DNA from: Solea solea
Taxonomy: Eukaryota > Chordata > Actinopteri > Pleuronectiformes > Soleidae
Reading direction: 5' to 3'
Assembly: GCF_958295425.1 (NCBI RefSeq)
Contig: NC_081143.1
Coordinates: 23,245,281-23,309,280, forward strand
DNA length: 64,000 nt
The position numbers were made by a program, and so were the translations under genes. The notes beneath the pieces are model-generated. The model worked only from the letters and a program-made list of their open reading frames with translations, ran no database searches and had not been told where the DNA came from. Positions 25,560-41,887 of this stretch are shown one piece after another. Every line of letters starts with the position of its first letter. Position 1 is the first letter of the stretch.

Positions 25560-25579
25560 ATATATATATATATATATAT
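25560..25579. repeat. (TA)n microsatellite
   Basis: Ten TA dinucleotides directly after an A-run. Confidence 0.9.
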
Positions 25580-25951
25580 TTATTTTAAGGGAGACGGAGC
25601 TTTTGAAGTGAAGAGATTCACGATCCAGGTACTTCCTGCTCGAGTAAACACGACAGACAGAGTCAGTGGCTTCCTTTAAAGCGAAACGCATAATGTCCTT
25701 TTATCGTTTCCAGATTGTACCTAATTTTACTTTTTATTATTTGTTATCGTTTCTGTTATTTGTTTCTGTTTTTATTTGTGAAGCACTTTTGTTTTGTAGT
25801 TTTTCTTCCATATCCTCTTGTGTAGTAATTGTGAAAAACAAGGCTTCAAATTCAAGGATACAACAATTCCAATATCCTTCACAAATGAAAATATTCTGCC
25901 GGTTGGACGCAAACTTTGAATCATACTGGAAAGCAAAAATCCACATTAAAC

Positions 25952-26281
25952 TAGGGCTGAAACAATTACACGATTAATCGATTATTCATCGATTATTAAA
26001 TCAATCGTCAACTATTTTGACAATCGATTCAGTGTTTTCTGATTTTTCAGCTACTTAAATGTGAATATTTTCGGGTTTCTTAGCTCCATATAACAAAGAA
26101 ATCATTAAGACAGAGTAGTTTTTGGTTTTTGGACAAAACAAGACATTTGAGAACATCATCTTTTGTAGGTTTGAGATATACTGATCCACGTGTGCCGACA
26201 TTTTCTGGACCAAACGATTCATCGAGAAAATAATCGTCAGAATAACCAATTATGAAAATGTCCGTTAGTTGTTTAAACCTA
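25952..26281. mobile_element. hAT-like non-autonomous element (TAGGGCTGAAAC family)
   Basis: The left end reads TAGGGCTGAAACAATTA with the CGATTAATCGATTATTC block typical of a very common teleost repeat. The right end, inverted, reads TAGGTTTAAACAACTAACGG, giving imperfect terminal inverted repeats 330 bp apart. The flanks CATTAAAC and GTTTAAAC agree at six of eight bases and may be a decayed 8-bp target-site duplication. There is no coding capacity. It sits just upstream of exon 5. Confidence 0.75.
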
Positions 26282-26358
26282 GTTTAAACAATAAATAATT
26301 ACATCTTTTTTCTTTTCTTTTTTTATTTAAATGTAATTTGTCACGCCCTCTTTTTCAG

Positions 26359-26561
26359 CGCTCTAACTACCTGCACAGGCAGGTGCAGGCCTTGGCCGTC
26401 CAGTATCCTAATGTGAGGGTGACCCCCTGGCGCATGGCCACCATCTGGGGCGGAGCCAGCCTTCTGACCATGTATCTACGCAGCATGGTTGACCTGCTCG
26501 CCATGAGAGACTGGAACTGGGACTTCTTCATCAACCTCAGTGCGGCTGACTATCCCATCAG
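26359..26561 (+). CDS. xylt1: Xylosyltransferase 1, exon 5 equivalent (catalytic domain)
   Basis: Encodes residues 254-320 and the first two bases of residue 321. It begins at [10 protein letters not shown] after acceptor TTTTTCAG and ends ATCAG|GTAACA. The conserved catalytic-fold motifs [19 protein letters not shown] and [15 protein letters not shown] are present, matching human XYLT1 closely. In this family these segments line the UDP-xylose pocket. The last codon (Arg) is completed by the next exon. Confidence 0.97.
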
Positions 26562-26653
26562 GTAACAGACGACCACCATACACCGCTGGGGCGTTCGGGA
26601 AAGGGTTGTGGGGTCGTCCTGGGGGAAAGGTGGCCTAGTTATTGATTCAGTCA

Positions 26654-26736
26654 TTCATCTTCATGAGGGTCGCTGGTGCCAATCCCAGCTGGCATAGGGC
26701 GAAAGACCCCCGCAGGACAGGCCGCCAGTCTGGTGT
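26654..26736 (+). repeat. L2-like LINE 3' tail, short fragment
   Basis: The words GAGGGTCGCTGGTGCCAATCC, CAGCTGGCATAGGGCGA and CCGCAGGACAGGCCGCCAGTC align with the left part of the better copy at 50311-50640. Only about 80 bp remain. Confidence 0.6.
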
Positions 26737-29700
26737 AGTTATTCCTTTAAAAAATGGTAGAAGGTACCATTTGGAAGCAAAGATATGACCGTGACATAAT
26801 CTCACTGTGCTCTGCTCTACTCCACTGTCAATAGGTACTCATCTTTACTGACATAAGTGGTGCCACTAAAAGTCCTGTAGCCCACACTAGTGGATGAACA
26901 ACAATAGTGGACAGCTCTCAGCCTCTATGGAAGAAATTCAATACACACAGTGGTCTGGAGTCCTGTGGTTAACTGTGAGCTTTAAATACAGTCACTCCAA
27001 ACGAAACAGATCAATGAAGTAGAGTCTTCACTTTTTTTTTTTTCATTCCCTATTCTTTCACATCTTCTCTTCCAAGTCCCCGCGCCTTCGCTCGCACTCC
27101 ATTGAATGGCTTACACGGTGAACCGATTACAGTTTAATTGCCCCCGGGTCAATACCTATCGACTCTGCGGGTCTGTTGTATACTGTACGCTCCAAAAGTC
27201 TCCAAAACATCCCCCTTTCAGACGCCGTAAGAGGTAATTAAAAACCACAAAGTCCACGTGAACCGGACGTGTAGCAGGGACATAGGCTGTTGAAGATGAG
27301 ATTTCATGAGTTGTACTGTGTTTCTTTTTTTTTATGTGAGTTTATAGTCCTCAGGGAGTTCAGGGTCTGCTGGGTTTTTGATGTAACTCTGCAGCAGCCA
27401 ATTAAAACCCTCCTATTAGGGGGAGAGTTATCTCCTCCGCACAGCCAGATGTCCACCAGTTGAATTTAGACAAGCTGTAAGAGCCACTGGGTAAAAGGAA
27501 GCTGGAGCTGATGTTTCCACAGCTGGAGCCAAGATGCAGCGGCAAATGCAGATGTTGTTGGTAGATGGGTTCAGTCTCGTTTTTTATCCTGCTTGCACCA
27601 TTTCCGATCAACAGCAGTGACATGCCGTCTGTCTGCCTGTCTGTGTCTGTCTGTGTGTGTGTGTGTGTGTTGCAGCACCTGTACATGTGTGCGTTATTAT
27701 TCTGTTTGTCTGTCAGTGCGTGATTACAGGTATTTGCAAGTGCATGCGCCGAGTGACTGTTTTCCTCCCATCTTTTGCCACCTCATTTGCATGAGGGTGA
27801 TGGGGTTTTTTTTTTGAGAAAAGGGCTGACAGTGGAGGTTTTTAAGCCCCATCTGTTGGGAAATGAAACGATTGATGGAGCGAAGGAGGGAGCCGAGAGG
27901 CAGAGATGACAGCGAGTGAGAATAAACAGTCATGGAAGGGGAACGAGGAGGAACTGCATGTTTTGGATCCGTGCAATATGGAAATATGTAAATTGCACTC
28001 TTGTATCTTTGCTTAGCAAGTGCATTTGTAACCACGGTCTTCACACTGCGTATTTACCTATTTGAACTTGCAAATGTGGCCCTTTAAAGCAGTGGGCCTG
28101 GGTTCAAGCCTCTGTGTGGGTGACAATCCGTGTTACTCAAGTGTCCTCCAGCAACAAACTGAAATCCAATCAGTTGTTCTGTAGCTGAAAAATCCTCTTC
28201 TATCTCTTTGAAAAAGAGGATTTTTTTTCCCCCTTTTCGGAAATAAACACATCGTCATTACATTATCATTACAGACTCACTACAGCCGAGGAAAACATGT
28301 TGGTATAAGCAGAGGCCGCACTTAAGTTGATACATTACAAGCTTTAACCCATTACTTATACTGATCCTATTACATTCATCCAACTAAAACTGTCCGACCT
28401 GCTCTAGTATTTCCTTTCATGACGAGCTTGGTCCAAATGGCCCCTGTCATGGTGTGGTCAGGAATGCGACGGGGCTCCCCTGACCTGCACCGCACTGACT
28501 ACTGCTGTTGTTATCAGCGGGACTGGAGACGAGCGTTATTTCCCCTCTAATTCCCCCGATAATGTCTGTCCTGCCGCATGGATGCCTCTCAAAGGCAAAT
28601 CCAGAGCCCTTCACACCCGCAGAGGGGCCGAGTGTCCACGGGGAGATATACTACCGTGTGTGTGTGTGTGTGTTCCTGTGTGTGTCTGTCTGTCCAGAGA
28701 GAGGCCAGAGGATGAGTTACACACTTGCTTTGTCAGAGAGTACCACACTCTTTCACAGCTTTTATCTACAGTCTCCCCGACTTTACCTCTCCCCCACTTT
28801 AAAGCTCCTTTCATAGACTTTACAGCAGCTTTAAAAAGTGTGAGCTGTGTGAGACAATGACTGGCTGCAGGCACCATATCCTCTAATCTTTAAAAGATTT
28901 TCAACATCTTTCCAAGACCAGTATATGTTTTTTCTATCATCTGTTTGTTTATTATTATTATTTATTATTTTTTCTCAGCAGCTGTGTGGCGTTTATTCCC
29001 CTGTACGGTGGTTTCACTGACACTCCTTGTGATCACGAGTGCGCATTATGAATTTAAGACTGTGCAAGTATGTATATAACAGTGGCATAATGACGATGTT
29101 TAATTGGCTATGATATTGAAAAGCTACACATTTTTGTATGCAAAGTAGGGTTTAGTGTCACAGCACTGTGTGTGTGTGTGGGTACCACAGAGTAGCCACA
29201 GGGCTGACAGTAAGTAAATTAGACCTCGCGGATGAGGTGACCACTCAGGTGGCAAATGTGGAGCGCGACATGAATTTCCCGTGCGTCGTGCATGTGCATG
29301 CATGTACCATATATTGTCTTGTCACTGCGCGTACTTGCAGATACGCGGCGTTCAAGCATGAGTGTGTGGGAGGACGACACAGAGAAGACTGTGATGTGTC
29401 CGTGCAGCACATCTTCAGCTCGACTTTATGGCTCAGGACCTCCTAAGATAAGCCCCCCAGGCTGTGAAATTGCTCCTTCAAGAGAAAATGACATTAATAT
29501 GCGCTTGTACCTCCCCCCCCACTGATCCGTGAGCTTCTTTTTTTTTTTTTTTTTTTACCAGAGCCTCGCTGCTCTTTTTTTATTTTTTTTTTATAAAAGC
29601 CAAGCCATCATGCAAAGCTCCACCACAGATGGAGCGTTGGAGCCACTGACTGGGGCGTAGCTTGCAGAGCAAAGCTTTTATCTTGTCTTGCTTGTGTATG

Positions 29701-29904
29701 AGAAAGTACAGTGCCCTACAGTGTTAGATCAGCATGAAGTTATTCATCAAAACCATGTGACAGGACAGGGGGGGGGGAGGGGGGTGTGGGTGACACTGAC
29801 AGCATCCAAGGGCTTTGACTGATCTGAAGTGGCCCCAAAAAAAGGATTTCTGCAAAACAATGAAGTCTCGTTCCTAGTATGAAGCATATGCAGACACAAC
29901 CAGG

Positions 29905-30075
29905 TGGTCTCATCATCCATTCATCACAGTACCACAGAGACAAACAACCATTCACTCTTACACCGATGGCCAATTTAGAGTGTCCAATTTACCTAATCCC
30001 TCGTATTGCATGTTTTTGGACTTTGGGAGGAAACCGGAGAACCCAGAGAAAACCCATGCACACGCGGCGTGAACT
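29905..30075 (+). repeat. L2-like LINE 3' tail, partial
   Basis: Shares GACAAACAACC.TTCACTCT, CAATTTAGAGTGTCCAATTT, ACCTAATCCC, GCATGTTTTTGGACT and GGAGGAAACCGGAGAACCC with 50311-50640 in the same order. This is the well-known 3' region of an L2-clade (Maui-like) LINE family of fish. It covers only the right half. Confidence 0.75.
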
Positions 30076-30518
30076 CAGTCTGATCATTGTTCTCCAAATG
30101 AATCAGTAGCAACTGGACTTGTAAATTCTTTGAAGATGTTCCACCTCTTATCTGTGAGGCTTCTGTTCTGGCTATTGCATGTATAATATTAAGCTCTAAT
30201 ATACACATTTGCATTCAGCAGCAAAGACGACACATGTTTCACCCAGTACAGAGTGAAGGTTGGACCAGGTCGATTTGTTATGTCATTGATCAGATTGTAT
30301 TTGAATTCTGAGAGTAGCTGCCCCCAAGTGGTGAGAAGATCATTAATTGTGTGAGTAGGAAGCTTTTTCCATAGTAGGAAAGAGTAACAGTTGGATTCAT
30401 TTGCATAATTAAGCTTCAAAACGCACCCTGTTTCCTCGAACATGGACTTTCATAATCCATGTCCTGCATTCTCACCATATGTGTACCTGTCAAAGTAAGT
30501 CTGTGTCTCTCATTTCAG

Positions 30519-30599
30519 GACCAATAAGCAGCTGGTGGCCTTCCTGTCCAAATACAGAGACATGAACTTCATCAAGTCCCATGGCAGAGACAACGCCAG
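30519..30599 (+). CDS. xylt1: Xylosyltransferase 1, exon 6 equivalent
   Basis: A short 81-nt exon that completes Arg321, encodes residues 322-347 and gives the first two bases of Arg348. The peptide reads [20 protein letters not shown] then HGRDNA and matches human XYLT1 with few changes. The acceptor is CATTTCAG and the donor GTGAGA. Both boundaries split Arg codons, so skipping the exon would keep the frame and remove 27 residues from the catalytic domain. Confidence 0.96.
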
Positions 30600-30675
30600 G
30601 TGAGATGCATCATTTTAATCCCACAACAGCGCTCCCTGTCTCTTACACTCTGGTAAACTGCCTTTGTTTCTCTGC

Positions 30676-30678
<3 letters not shown>

Positions 30679-30712
<34 letters not shown>
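30679..30712. repeat. (CA)n microsatellite
   Basis: About 16 CA dinucleotides, 80 bp after exon 6. Confidence 0.95.
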
Positions 30713-30714
<2 letters not shown>

Positions 30715-31381
30715 CTGCCAGCACAGCGTGGTCACTGACTTATAATACAATTAGCTCCCCCATCTGTGAATTCATAAATTAACCTTCTTGGTGGGGTGAG
30801 CTGCAGCGGTCCCTGCCAGAGCGCCACGTCTGTGCTCCAAAAATACACAAAAAAACAACACATGAAGGAAAAAAGACATTAAAAAAATAAATAAAAAAGG
30901 CCCAGCATGATTGCATGAGTCAGCGTGACTCAGTGGTACCTTTTTGTGTTTGCAGTCACAGTTTTTTCACACGGTGCCGTTTGAAGGAGTGGGTTTTGTA
31001 CCGGATTTAATTTGGTATTAACAGCAGCAGCAGCATCTTTTTTTTTAAATTGCCAATCAAAAATGCAGCATTAATCTCCACCATTGCAAGCTTATGATTA
31101 GACTGCTAAATAAAAACCGCTTGAAGTGTAAGTGTGTAAGAAAATATCGATACACTATTGTGGACCACAAGTAACATAATATATTTAGATGCAAGTATTG
31201 GAATCCCAGGTTCCTTAATAAAATATTATTTTAGCATTAAAATGATAGATTACTTAGATAACAAGTTTACATTGTATGTTTCTGACAGAAAACTTTCATA
31301 CACTTTACACATTAAACGTTACATATCAGCAGTGCAGGTAGTTTAGAAGCATACACAAGAATTCACAGAATTCACAAAGAC

Positions 31382-31661
31382 CTTAAAGGAATATTTCACA
31401 CTGCAGCGCTAATTCCGCACTTTTTAGACCCACTCGTAGGGGGGCGGGACCTCAATCCCAGAATGTAAACAGTGTCCGCCATCTTTGCTAACAGTTAAGC
31501 TAACAGGACCAAGTGTCACTGGTGGGCACGTAACAAAGAAAACAATGAAGATATTTCTCAACTGAGGTGAAACTGAGGTTGGGAAGCACAGTTTTTCAAA
31601 AATACTAGCACTATTCTAGTAATACAAAGCTAAATGCTTATCAGTGAAGTATTCCTTTAAG
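31382..31661 (+). mobile_element. Complete TTAA-flanked MITE, copy 2
   Basis: The ends are terminal inverted repeats: the left reads CTTAAAGGAATATTTCAC and the inverted right end reads CTTAAAGGAATACTTCAC, with one mismatch. Each end carries TTAA (31383-31386 and 31657-31660), as expected if TTAA is the target duplication of a piggyBac-type element. The inside is non-coding and matches 10431-10691 at about 90 percent by eye. The family is common in teleosts. The alternative that TTAA belongs to the inverted repeat itself is open. Confidence 0.85.
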
Positions 31662-31914
31662 TCTGAAGGGCCAAAATTTTAGCTCCAACTTTAGCCTTTT
31701 AACTCTCTCCTGCTCCTTCCACTCTTCTCACTGGTCAAATAAATCTTTCTATTGTTTTAACAATGACGTTGCTTTTCTTAAATATGACTATTTGGGAGGG
31801 GAACTGCAGTATATCACCTTGCATACAGTGCATCAGAATGCAGTGTATTGCATGACCTGGTTCTTGCCAACTCTACACAGCCATATTCATAATGTCACTC
31901 GAATATGTATACTT

Positions 31915-31944
31915 ACATGTACATGTACATGTACATGTACATGT
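31915..31944. repeat. (ACATGT)n self-complementary microsatellite
   Basis: Five units of the palindromic hexamer ACATGT in perfect register; the whole run is its own reverse complement. Confidence 0.9.
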
Positions 31945-32514
31945 TTGTGCGCTCCACTGTACCACAAGGTCAGTACATCAACAGTTCTTTATCACCCTTC
32001 GGAGAGCAGAGGGAACAGCTTGACCCGGGCCGACCCGAATTTGACTCGCCTCTCTCTAACACTCGATACAGTCACGGCAGTAACACCATCCATTATGTAT
32101 GCGGGGTGTTGCTTTTCTTGCTGTGGATAAAAGTCTGTAGTGACAAGTGTGAACAGCACTCATCTTCGAGTCATGTAAGGGCAAGGACAGATTTTTGTAA
32201 AGGAATGTATTGTTTGGTTATTGCAAAAAGTTGGGTTTTAACCAGTGGCAGTTGCTTCTCTGCACTCAAATGAGCATTTGTTTTTTTTTTTCACTCCGTT
32301 TTCTTTTGCAAACAAGTTTGTTTTGACAAGAACTTTGTGGAAACTAAATAAAATGTAGGACAATGCAAAAGACTTCATGATTATGAACAAAAATGTTAGT
32401 ATTGCTGGAATTCATAATAAACTAAATTCATTAAAATAAGGATCCCTGACTATTATTTTTATGTTCAGTTGGTGGTCAGTGGTATAACTTTACATTTCTG
32501 CGTGTGTTTATTAG

Positions 32515-32731
32515 GTTTATCCGCAAACAGGGTCTGGACCGCCTGTTCTACGAGTGTGACACGCACATGTGGAGACTGGGAGATCGTAAAATCCCCGACG
32601 GCATCTCGGTGGACGGCGGTTCCGACTGGTTCCTTCTCAACCGCATGTTCGTGGAGTATGTCATCAACTCCAAGGACGACCTGGTCTCCAACATGAAGCG
32701 ATTCTACGCCTACACTCTGCTGCCTGCAGAG
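32515..32731 (+). CDS. xylt1: Xylosyltransferase 1, exon 7 equivalent (catalytic base)
   Basis: Completes Arg348 and encodes residues 349-420, from [11 protein letters not shown] through [12 protein letters not shown] to YTLLPAE. The motif [12 protein letters not shown] is present. Its Asp (residue 385) aligns with human Asp494, which the crystal structure of human XT1 identifies as the likely catalytic base. The acceptor is TTTATTAG and the donor GTAACA, phase 0. A cysteine in YECDTHMW and the basic KIPDG loop are also conserved. Confidence 0.97.
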
Positions 32732-33382
32732 GTAACAGCGTTTCTCCCTTCTCCTTTTATTCCTAACACACAGACACACACATACATACAAGGGCATGGA
32801 TCGTGTTTTTTAACAAGTCAATAAAATATCAATGTAATCATTCAAAAATATTGTATTTTATTGTTTGAAAACACACTTGTTCTTTGCGCTCTTTGATTTG
32901 TTCTTTGCGATTCTGACCATGGGCGGGCCTTAGGAAGCTGCCTGCTGATTGGCTACTGAGTTTTAGAGCGACAGCTCAACGGACCGTCAAAACAATTGTA
33001 AGGAAAGGAAATCGTCTTTATTGATTATTAAACGTTTATGATATGACAAACGTTAGATACTTACAATTATAAATTCCAGACGGACAGCGACTCCGAGCCT
33101 GTGACTACTTCCGGTCCATTGACCTATCGCTCCAAAACTGAGTAGCCAATCAGCTGGCAGCTTCATAAGGCCCGCCCATGGTCAGAATCACAAACAAAAA
33201 AAACACGGCACAAAGAACAAATCAGGGAGCGCAAATAACAAGTGTATTTCCAACATTAAAATGATTTAATCGATATTTTATTTGCTTCTTAAAAAGTATT
33301 GTTTGAAAGAAAGATAGAAATCCCGTTTTCCTAATTTTACCTCTCCATCTTTTACTCCTCTCTCTCCATTCCCACTTCCTAG
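32732..33382 (+). other. xylt1: xylt1 intron 7, the shortest intron
   Basis: A 651-bp GT-AG intron in phase 0 (donor GTAACA, acceptor CACTTCCTAG). About 470 bp of it are a single imperfect palindrome, listed separately. Confidence 0.95.
32815..33287. mobile_element. Long imperfect palindrome (foldback element)
   Basis: The left arm (32815 to about 32980) and right arm (about 33120 to 33287) are reverse complements over about 160 bp with small gaps. Matching blocks include ACACTTGTT, TTTGCGCTC, TGATTTGTTCTTTG, GATTCTGACCATGGGCGGGC, AAGCTGCC and GCTGATTGGCTACT. A central part of about 140 bp is not paired. The right arm has an insertion of about 20 bases (about 33190-33213). No protein is encoded. 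This fits a foldback-type non-autonomous DNA element; no target-site duplication was identified. Confidence 0.85.
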
Positions 33383-37622
<4,240 letters not shown>

Positions 37623-37888
37623 CAAACGGTGCGACCCACCTTCTTTGCAAGGAAGTTTGAAGCCAGTGTCAACCAGGAGATAGTGAACCAGCTGGACACC
37701 TACTTGTTTGGACCCCTTCCCCAGGGAACGCCGGCGCTGAACTCATACTGGGAGAACATGTATGACGAGTCTGACGGCGCGGCCAGCCTATCGGACACGC
37801 GGCTCACGTACTACCACTCCTTCTCGCGGCTGGGCCTGGCCAGAGCGGCCGCCTCTCTGCAGGGGAACCCGAAGGATCACAGCTGCAG
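37623..37888 (+). CDS. xylt1: Xylosyltransferase 1, exon 9 equivalent
   Basis: Encodes residues 480-567 and two bases of Arg568. It reads [20 protein letters not shown], continues through QLDTYLFG and SYWENMYDE and ends [14 protein letters not shown]...HSC. It links the GT14 domain to the C-terminal xylosyltransferase domain. Relative to human there is one extra residue near the exon end. The acceptor is CTCCGCAG. The donor GTTTGT after CTGCAG is weaker than the others in this gene. Confidence 0.97.
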
Positions 37889-40268
37889 GTTTGTTTTGTT
37901 GCTCACATGCAAATACACCCTGGCTTTTTGATTCTGTTTGACTCTGCGCGTGTCCGTCGTCACGCGGCACACCTGCGTGCACCTCCACCTACAGGTGCAC
38001 TGCCCTGTTCTCGGTGTAAGAAACCACTCACAGCTGTGTTGGCGCAAGAAACCACAACACTTATAAAAGGCTTTTGTGTCTATGTTGATGTCTACGCCTG
38101 TAATCGCATGTCATGGAAACACGATGACAAGGAAAGCAACAGGGAACTCTGGGTAATGCTATTCATTTTGTAACAGGATATCTTACTCTGTCAATTTATC
38201 CCTGAGATAATGAGGTTATATAGGTCAGAGTGTTGAAAGCTGTCCCTTCAGGCCACTGTGTTATTAGTGGAAATGTATGAATTCCTGAGTGCTGTTAACA
38301 TATGTGGTTAAAATGAAAAGGGGGAAAACCACACTGCGCTTTCATATTTTAATCGCCGAATGGAACATTTCAGCTCGATGCACTGCAGCAGGCGTTTCCG
38401 CGGCATGTATCTTTCAGTAGCAGCTGCTGCGGGAGCATTTTTTTAGGTTCCTTTCATTTACATGCACGGCGATGAACCTCCGATGCGGAGTGGTTAAAAA
38501 AAATCAAACTTGAGACTAAATAAATATGCTTTGTTTTAAACAGGAAGCAGAGGTGAGAACTGCTAATTAAGGTGACGGGAATGTCTGCGCGGCTCGTAAA
38601 AAGCACCTCCGCTGAACAAAGAAACACATTACAATAGAAAGAAGGGAAAAAAAAGGGAGTCTTTTCAAGACAACAAAAAGCAATTTGACTTTTCTCCACT
38701 TAAGGGAAGCGGTTAAATGATGACAAATGCGGTGGCGTTACGTCGGTGGTCATCAAGCTGCCAGGTCTGCTGTTTGTTCTGCTCATGAAAGTCTCGCAGA
38801 TCCGCCGACAGAAATGTGTCTCACACTTTTTGTGAAGCAAAAGGCAACACAAAACCTATCATCATGTGTCAGCTGAGACGGTTTGATCCCTGTTAAGTGG
38901 GGGTGACAAGTATCCCTCCTCCCCCCCCTACAAAAAAAAGAATTGTGTCCTGTGGGTAAAGCCAAGCAGAGAAAGGAAGCATGTTTTCATTTGTCAGACC
39001 TCAAAACATCCATCCATTACAGCTGTTTCTATTCATGCAGTGCATCTGTTAAAGAGAGCGAGCGAGAGCAGACCATGGGAAATGTGCGTACTATACGTGC
39101 GTGTGTGTGCGTGTGTGTTTGTGTGTGTTTGTGCCACTGCCAGGAAATGAAACTGTGAGGAGAAACATTTCCAAACAAACAAACCTCGCGAGCAAATCAA
39201 GTCTTTAATGTTTACATGAAGCTCTTTTAAATGTCGGCGAGGCGAAAGGTCACGAAGCAGGGAAATTGAAAAATGATGTGCGCCCATGTACAGTATGTAT
39301 ATACATATAAAGGAAGGTTTGTGCGTGCGAGTGTTTGTGCCAGAGAGATCGTGTTGACGTGTCTCTGTATACAAAGCCATTGAGGTACAAGTTCAGGTCA
39401 AGAGTGATGTCTTAATGTGGTTTTACTTCACATATGTTTTAATTTATTGTAGATTTAATCGAGCATAAACTAAGATATTACTCAGTTGTACCTAGTTTGA
39501 GGTTCTACATATATGTTTCACCTATAATAAACCAATAACGAAACTTTATTCAAAATTATAAACACATTTTCATACTTTTTAAACAAACAAGCTCCTCTTA
39601 ATTCCCCAATACATAAATATACTTAACTAACTTTTGGATAAGCTATAATCCGTATGTGTGTACTCAACACAACACAAGGAAATGGAGCTTATTGATCGAG
39701 AAGCTTATGGCAGCGCTAACAATGAATAAACTCTCTTTTTTATTTCTACAGTTTAGAGAGTTTGTTGTAAATGTCCTTAAAGAGTTTATCTCGACACTGC
39801 AAAGCCGTCTTCTGACTGAGTGTACTTTGTGGTGTTACCGTTTTTCATTTATGGCAATGAGGAGATAAGATCCACGTATTGGATCATAAACTTAAGTGCA
39901 GTGGTTACAGTTAAGGAGTTATTTACTCTTTACCTTTTTCAGATAAGTGCCTTTGTGAGTCGATTTAAATGGTGGCACAAATGTCGCCAAACTGAGGCAA
40001 ATTAAATAATGTGGTCAAAATGTCTATTTTGCGTGAGGCGTATAGGATGTTAAAAAGTTGATATAATAATGTTGGTAATGCTGCAGTGACGACCTGAGAA
40101 ATACACGATCGTAATTGTGTGAAAACATGACTAATAATCTACTTTTATATCAATTACATATTGATATGACGCTGAGCAAAGAGGAGAAATAGAAACTAAA
40201 AAAGAGCCCGGTGATTTTCTTCTACTTTAGCCACAGTCTTGTTTATAGGCCCATTAATTAATACACAC

Positions 40269-40296
40269 TGTGTGTGTGTGTGTGTGTGTGTGTGTG
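40269..40296. repeat. (GT)n microsatellite
   Basis: About 14 GT dinucleotides in intron 9. Confidence 0.95.
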
Positions 40297-40937
40297 ATGT
40301 GAGTTCACAAGGTTATTTTTGTTGTATTGATTTGGAATTTGTCTGATGAAGCCAAGAAATTAAAACCAGATGATGATAACGAGTCACAGCAAATTAGTCT
40401 TCATCTGGCATCCTACCTTCGCTCTGTGTGTGTGTGTGTGTAGTTGTCCTTTTATAGTAACACCTATCTCAGCACTAATGCATCGTAATGCAACATCAAT
40501 TTATCGCAAGTGCAATAAATCCTACCTTCATGGAAACTGTGTTAAAACGGCATTGACTCCACTGTGGGATCGTTTCAGCAACGTGCTCCTGATGATCCAA
40601 CAAAACAGTTGTTGTTGTTTTTTCCGTGTGTGCGTTCAGAATTTAGACATGTTACTAACAGATGGATGGGTTTGTCCCAGTGTGAGGCAGCAGCAAAGGA
40701 GAGGAGGAAAAGGCCACAGAGAGAGAGCGAGAGAGAGAGAGAGGGGGGGGGGGGGGGATATTTGGCTTTTTAAGACGCCTCTCTGACTAAGACTGTGGCG
40801 TAAAGGTCTGAATGGAGCTTCTGTGCAATGCTACGCCTTGGCCCCTTTTCCCAGCCTCGCACACTGGCATCCACACCACATCTCTTTTGGGAAACACAAG
40901 GCAGGAGGGAATGACAGCCAAGGGATGAGGAGGAGAG

Positions 40938-40983
40938 GGTAGGAGAGGAAAGGAAAGGAGAGGAGAGGAGAGGAGAGGAGAGG
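40938..40983. repeat. (GGAGA)n-like purine microsatellite
   Basis: AGGAG/AGGAA pentamers in tandem, inside a purine-rich stretch that runs from about 40690 to 41040 and includes a G-run of about 15. Confidence 0.85.
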
Positions 40984-41887
40984 TGCAATGTGGAAAATGC
41001 AAATGGGAGAACAGAGACGAGAAAGAGAGAAAGACACAGAAACCAGCATCACGGGAGGAGGGAGTGTGCACCGCTATCCTTTTGGGAGTAAATATTTGCT
41101 GTTCTGCTTGTCAGGGTAGCATTTACTGGGACGGGTTGACTCCTGGTCCTTTAGTAGAATACTGATGAGGACATAGGCACTGAGGAGCAGGGAGTGTGTG
41201 AGCAGGGTTTGCATGTGTTTGTGTGTTTGAGAGGAGGAAGCTGAAGGAAGTACAAGAGACGAAGGATGAGAAATCATGGGTGTGTGTGTGTGTGGGGGGG
41301 GGTGAGTGTGCAGGGAGCAGCTGTGGTGTGTTTCCCAGCAGTGCCCACACTGGACTCCTTTTCGGCTTTTCCAGATCTCACTGTTGCTGGCTGCCTCGAG
41401 GGCCAGCCCCCTGCCACTTATGAAGCAACACACACACGCACACACAAACAACAGCAAACAACAGACTAATCATAGGGGCAAGACCTTCATTTGGCTTCAG
41501 CTGACTGGATGACCCAGTTCAACTTTGTTCAGCAGACTTGCGATATGTGGAGTCGTGTGTGTGCGCGCGTGTGCGTGTCAGTCCTGACTGTTGTGTGTAA
41601 TTGTCTGGAGCTGGCAGATTGCTGTGGTCTCCACTGTCTTGTGTCTTTTTAAAACCGTCCGTTCCACTTCAGAACGTCAGCAAATGCTGCAGCACCCAAA
41701 CGCACTGGAAAGCGATAATTAGCGCGGAAGAAGTTTGTTATTTACTTTTCAAAGATACTTGTGCTTTAATTAAGTGTTCACCAGCCCATTACACATGTTT
41801 GATCTACTGCTATAGTCATGTGTGGGCATAGAAATAATTAAAAGCCCCAAGTGTCCAAGTGTGGTCACACAACAAGCCACACTGATA

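Larger units (their letters stand above)
24444..26358 (+). other. xylt1: xylt1 intron 4
   Basis: GT-AG intron of 1915 bp in phase 0 (donor GTAAGC, acceptor CTTTTTCAG). It contains a dispersed repeat at 24615-24985, a (TA)n run at 25560-25579 and a hAT-like element at 25952-26281, which ends only 77 bp before the next exon. Confidence 0.92.
26562..30518 (+). other. xylt1: xylt1 intron 5
   Basis: GT-AG intron of 3957 bp splitting an Arg codon after its second base (donor GTAACA, acceptor CTCATTTCAG). It holds two L2-like LINE fragments, a short (GT)n run near 27651-27671 and T-rich runs at 29536-29592. Otherwise nothing is recognised. Confidence 0.92.
30600..32514 (+). other. xylt1: xylt1 intron 6
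   Basis: GT-AG intron of 1915 bp (donor GTGAGA, acceptor TTTATTAG) with a weak polypyrimidine tract. It contains a (CA)n run, a complete TTAA-flanked MITE and an ACATGT hexamer microsatellite. Confidence 0.92.
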
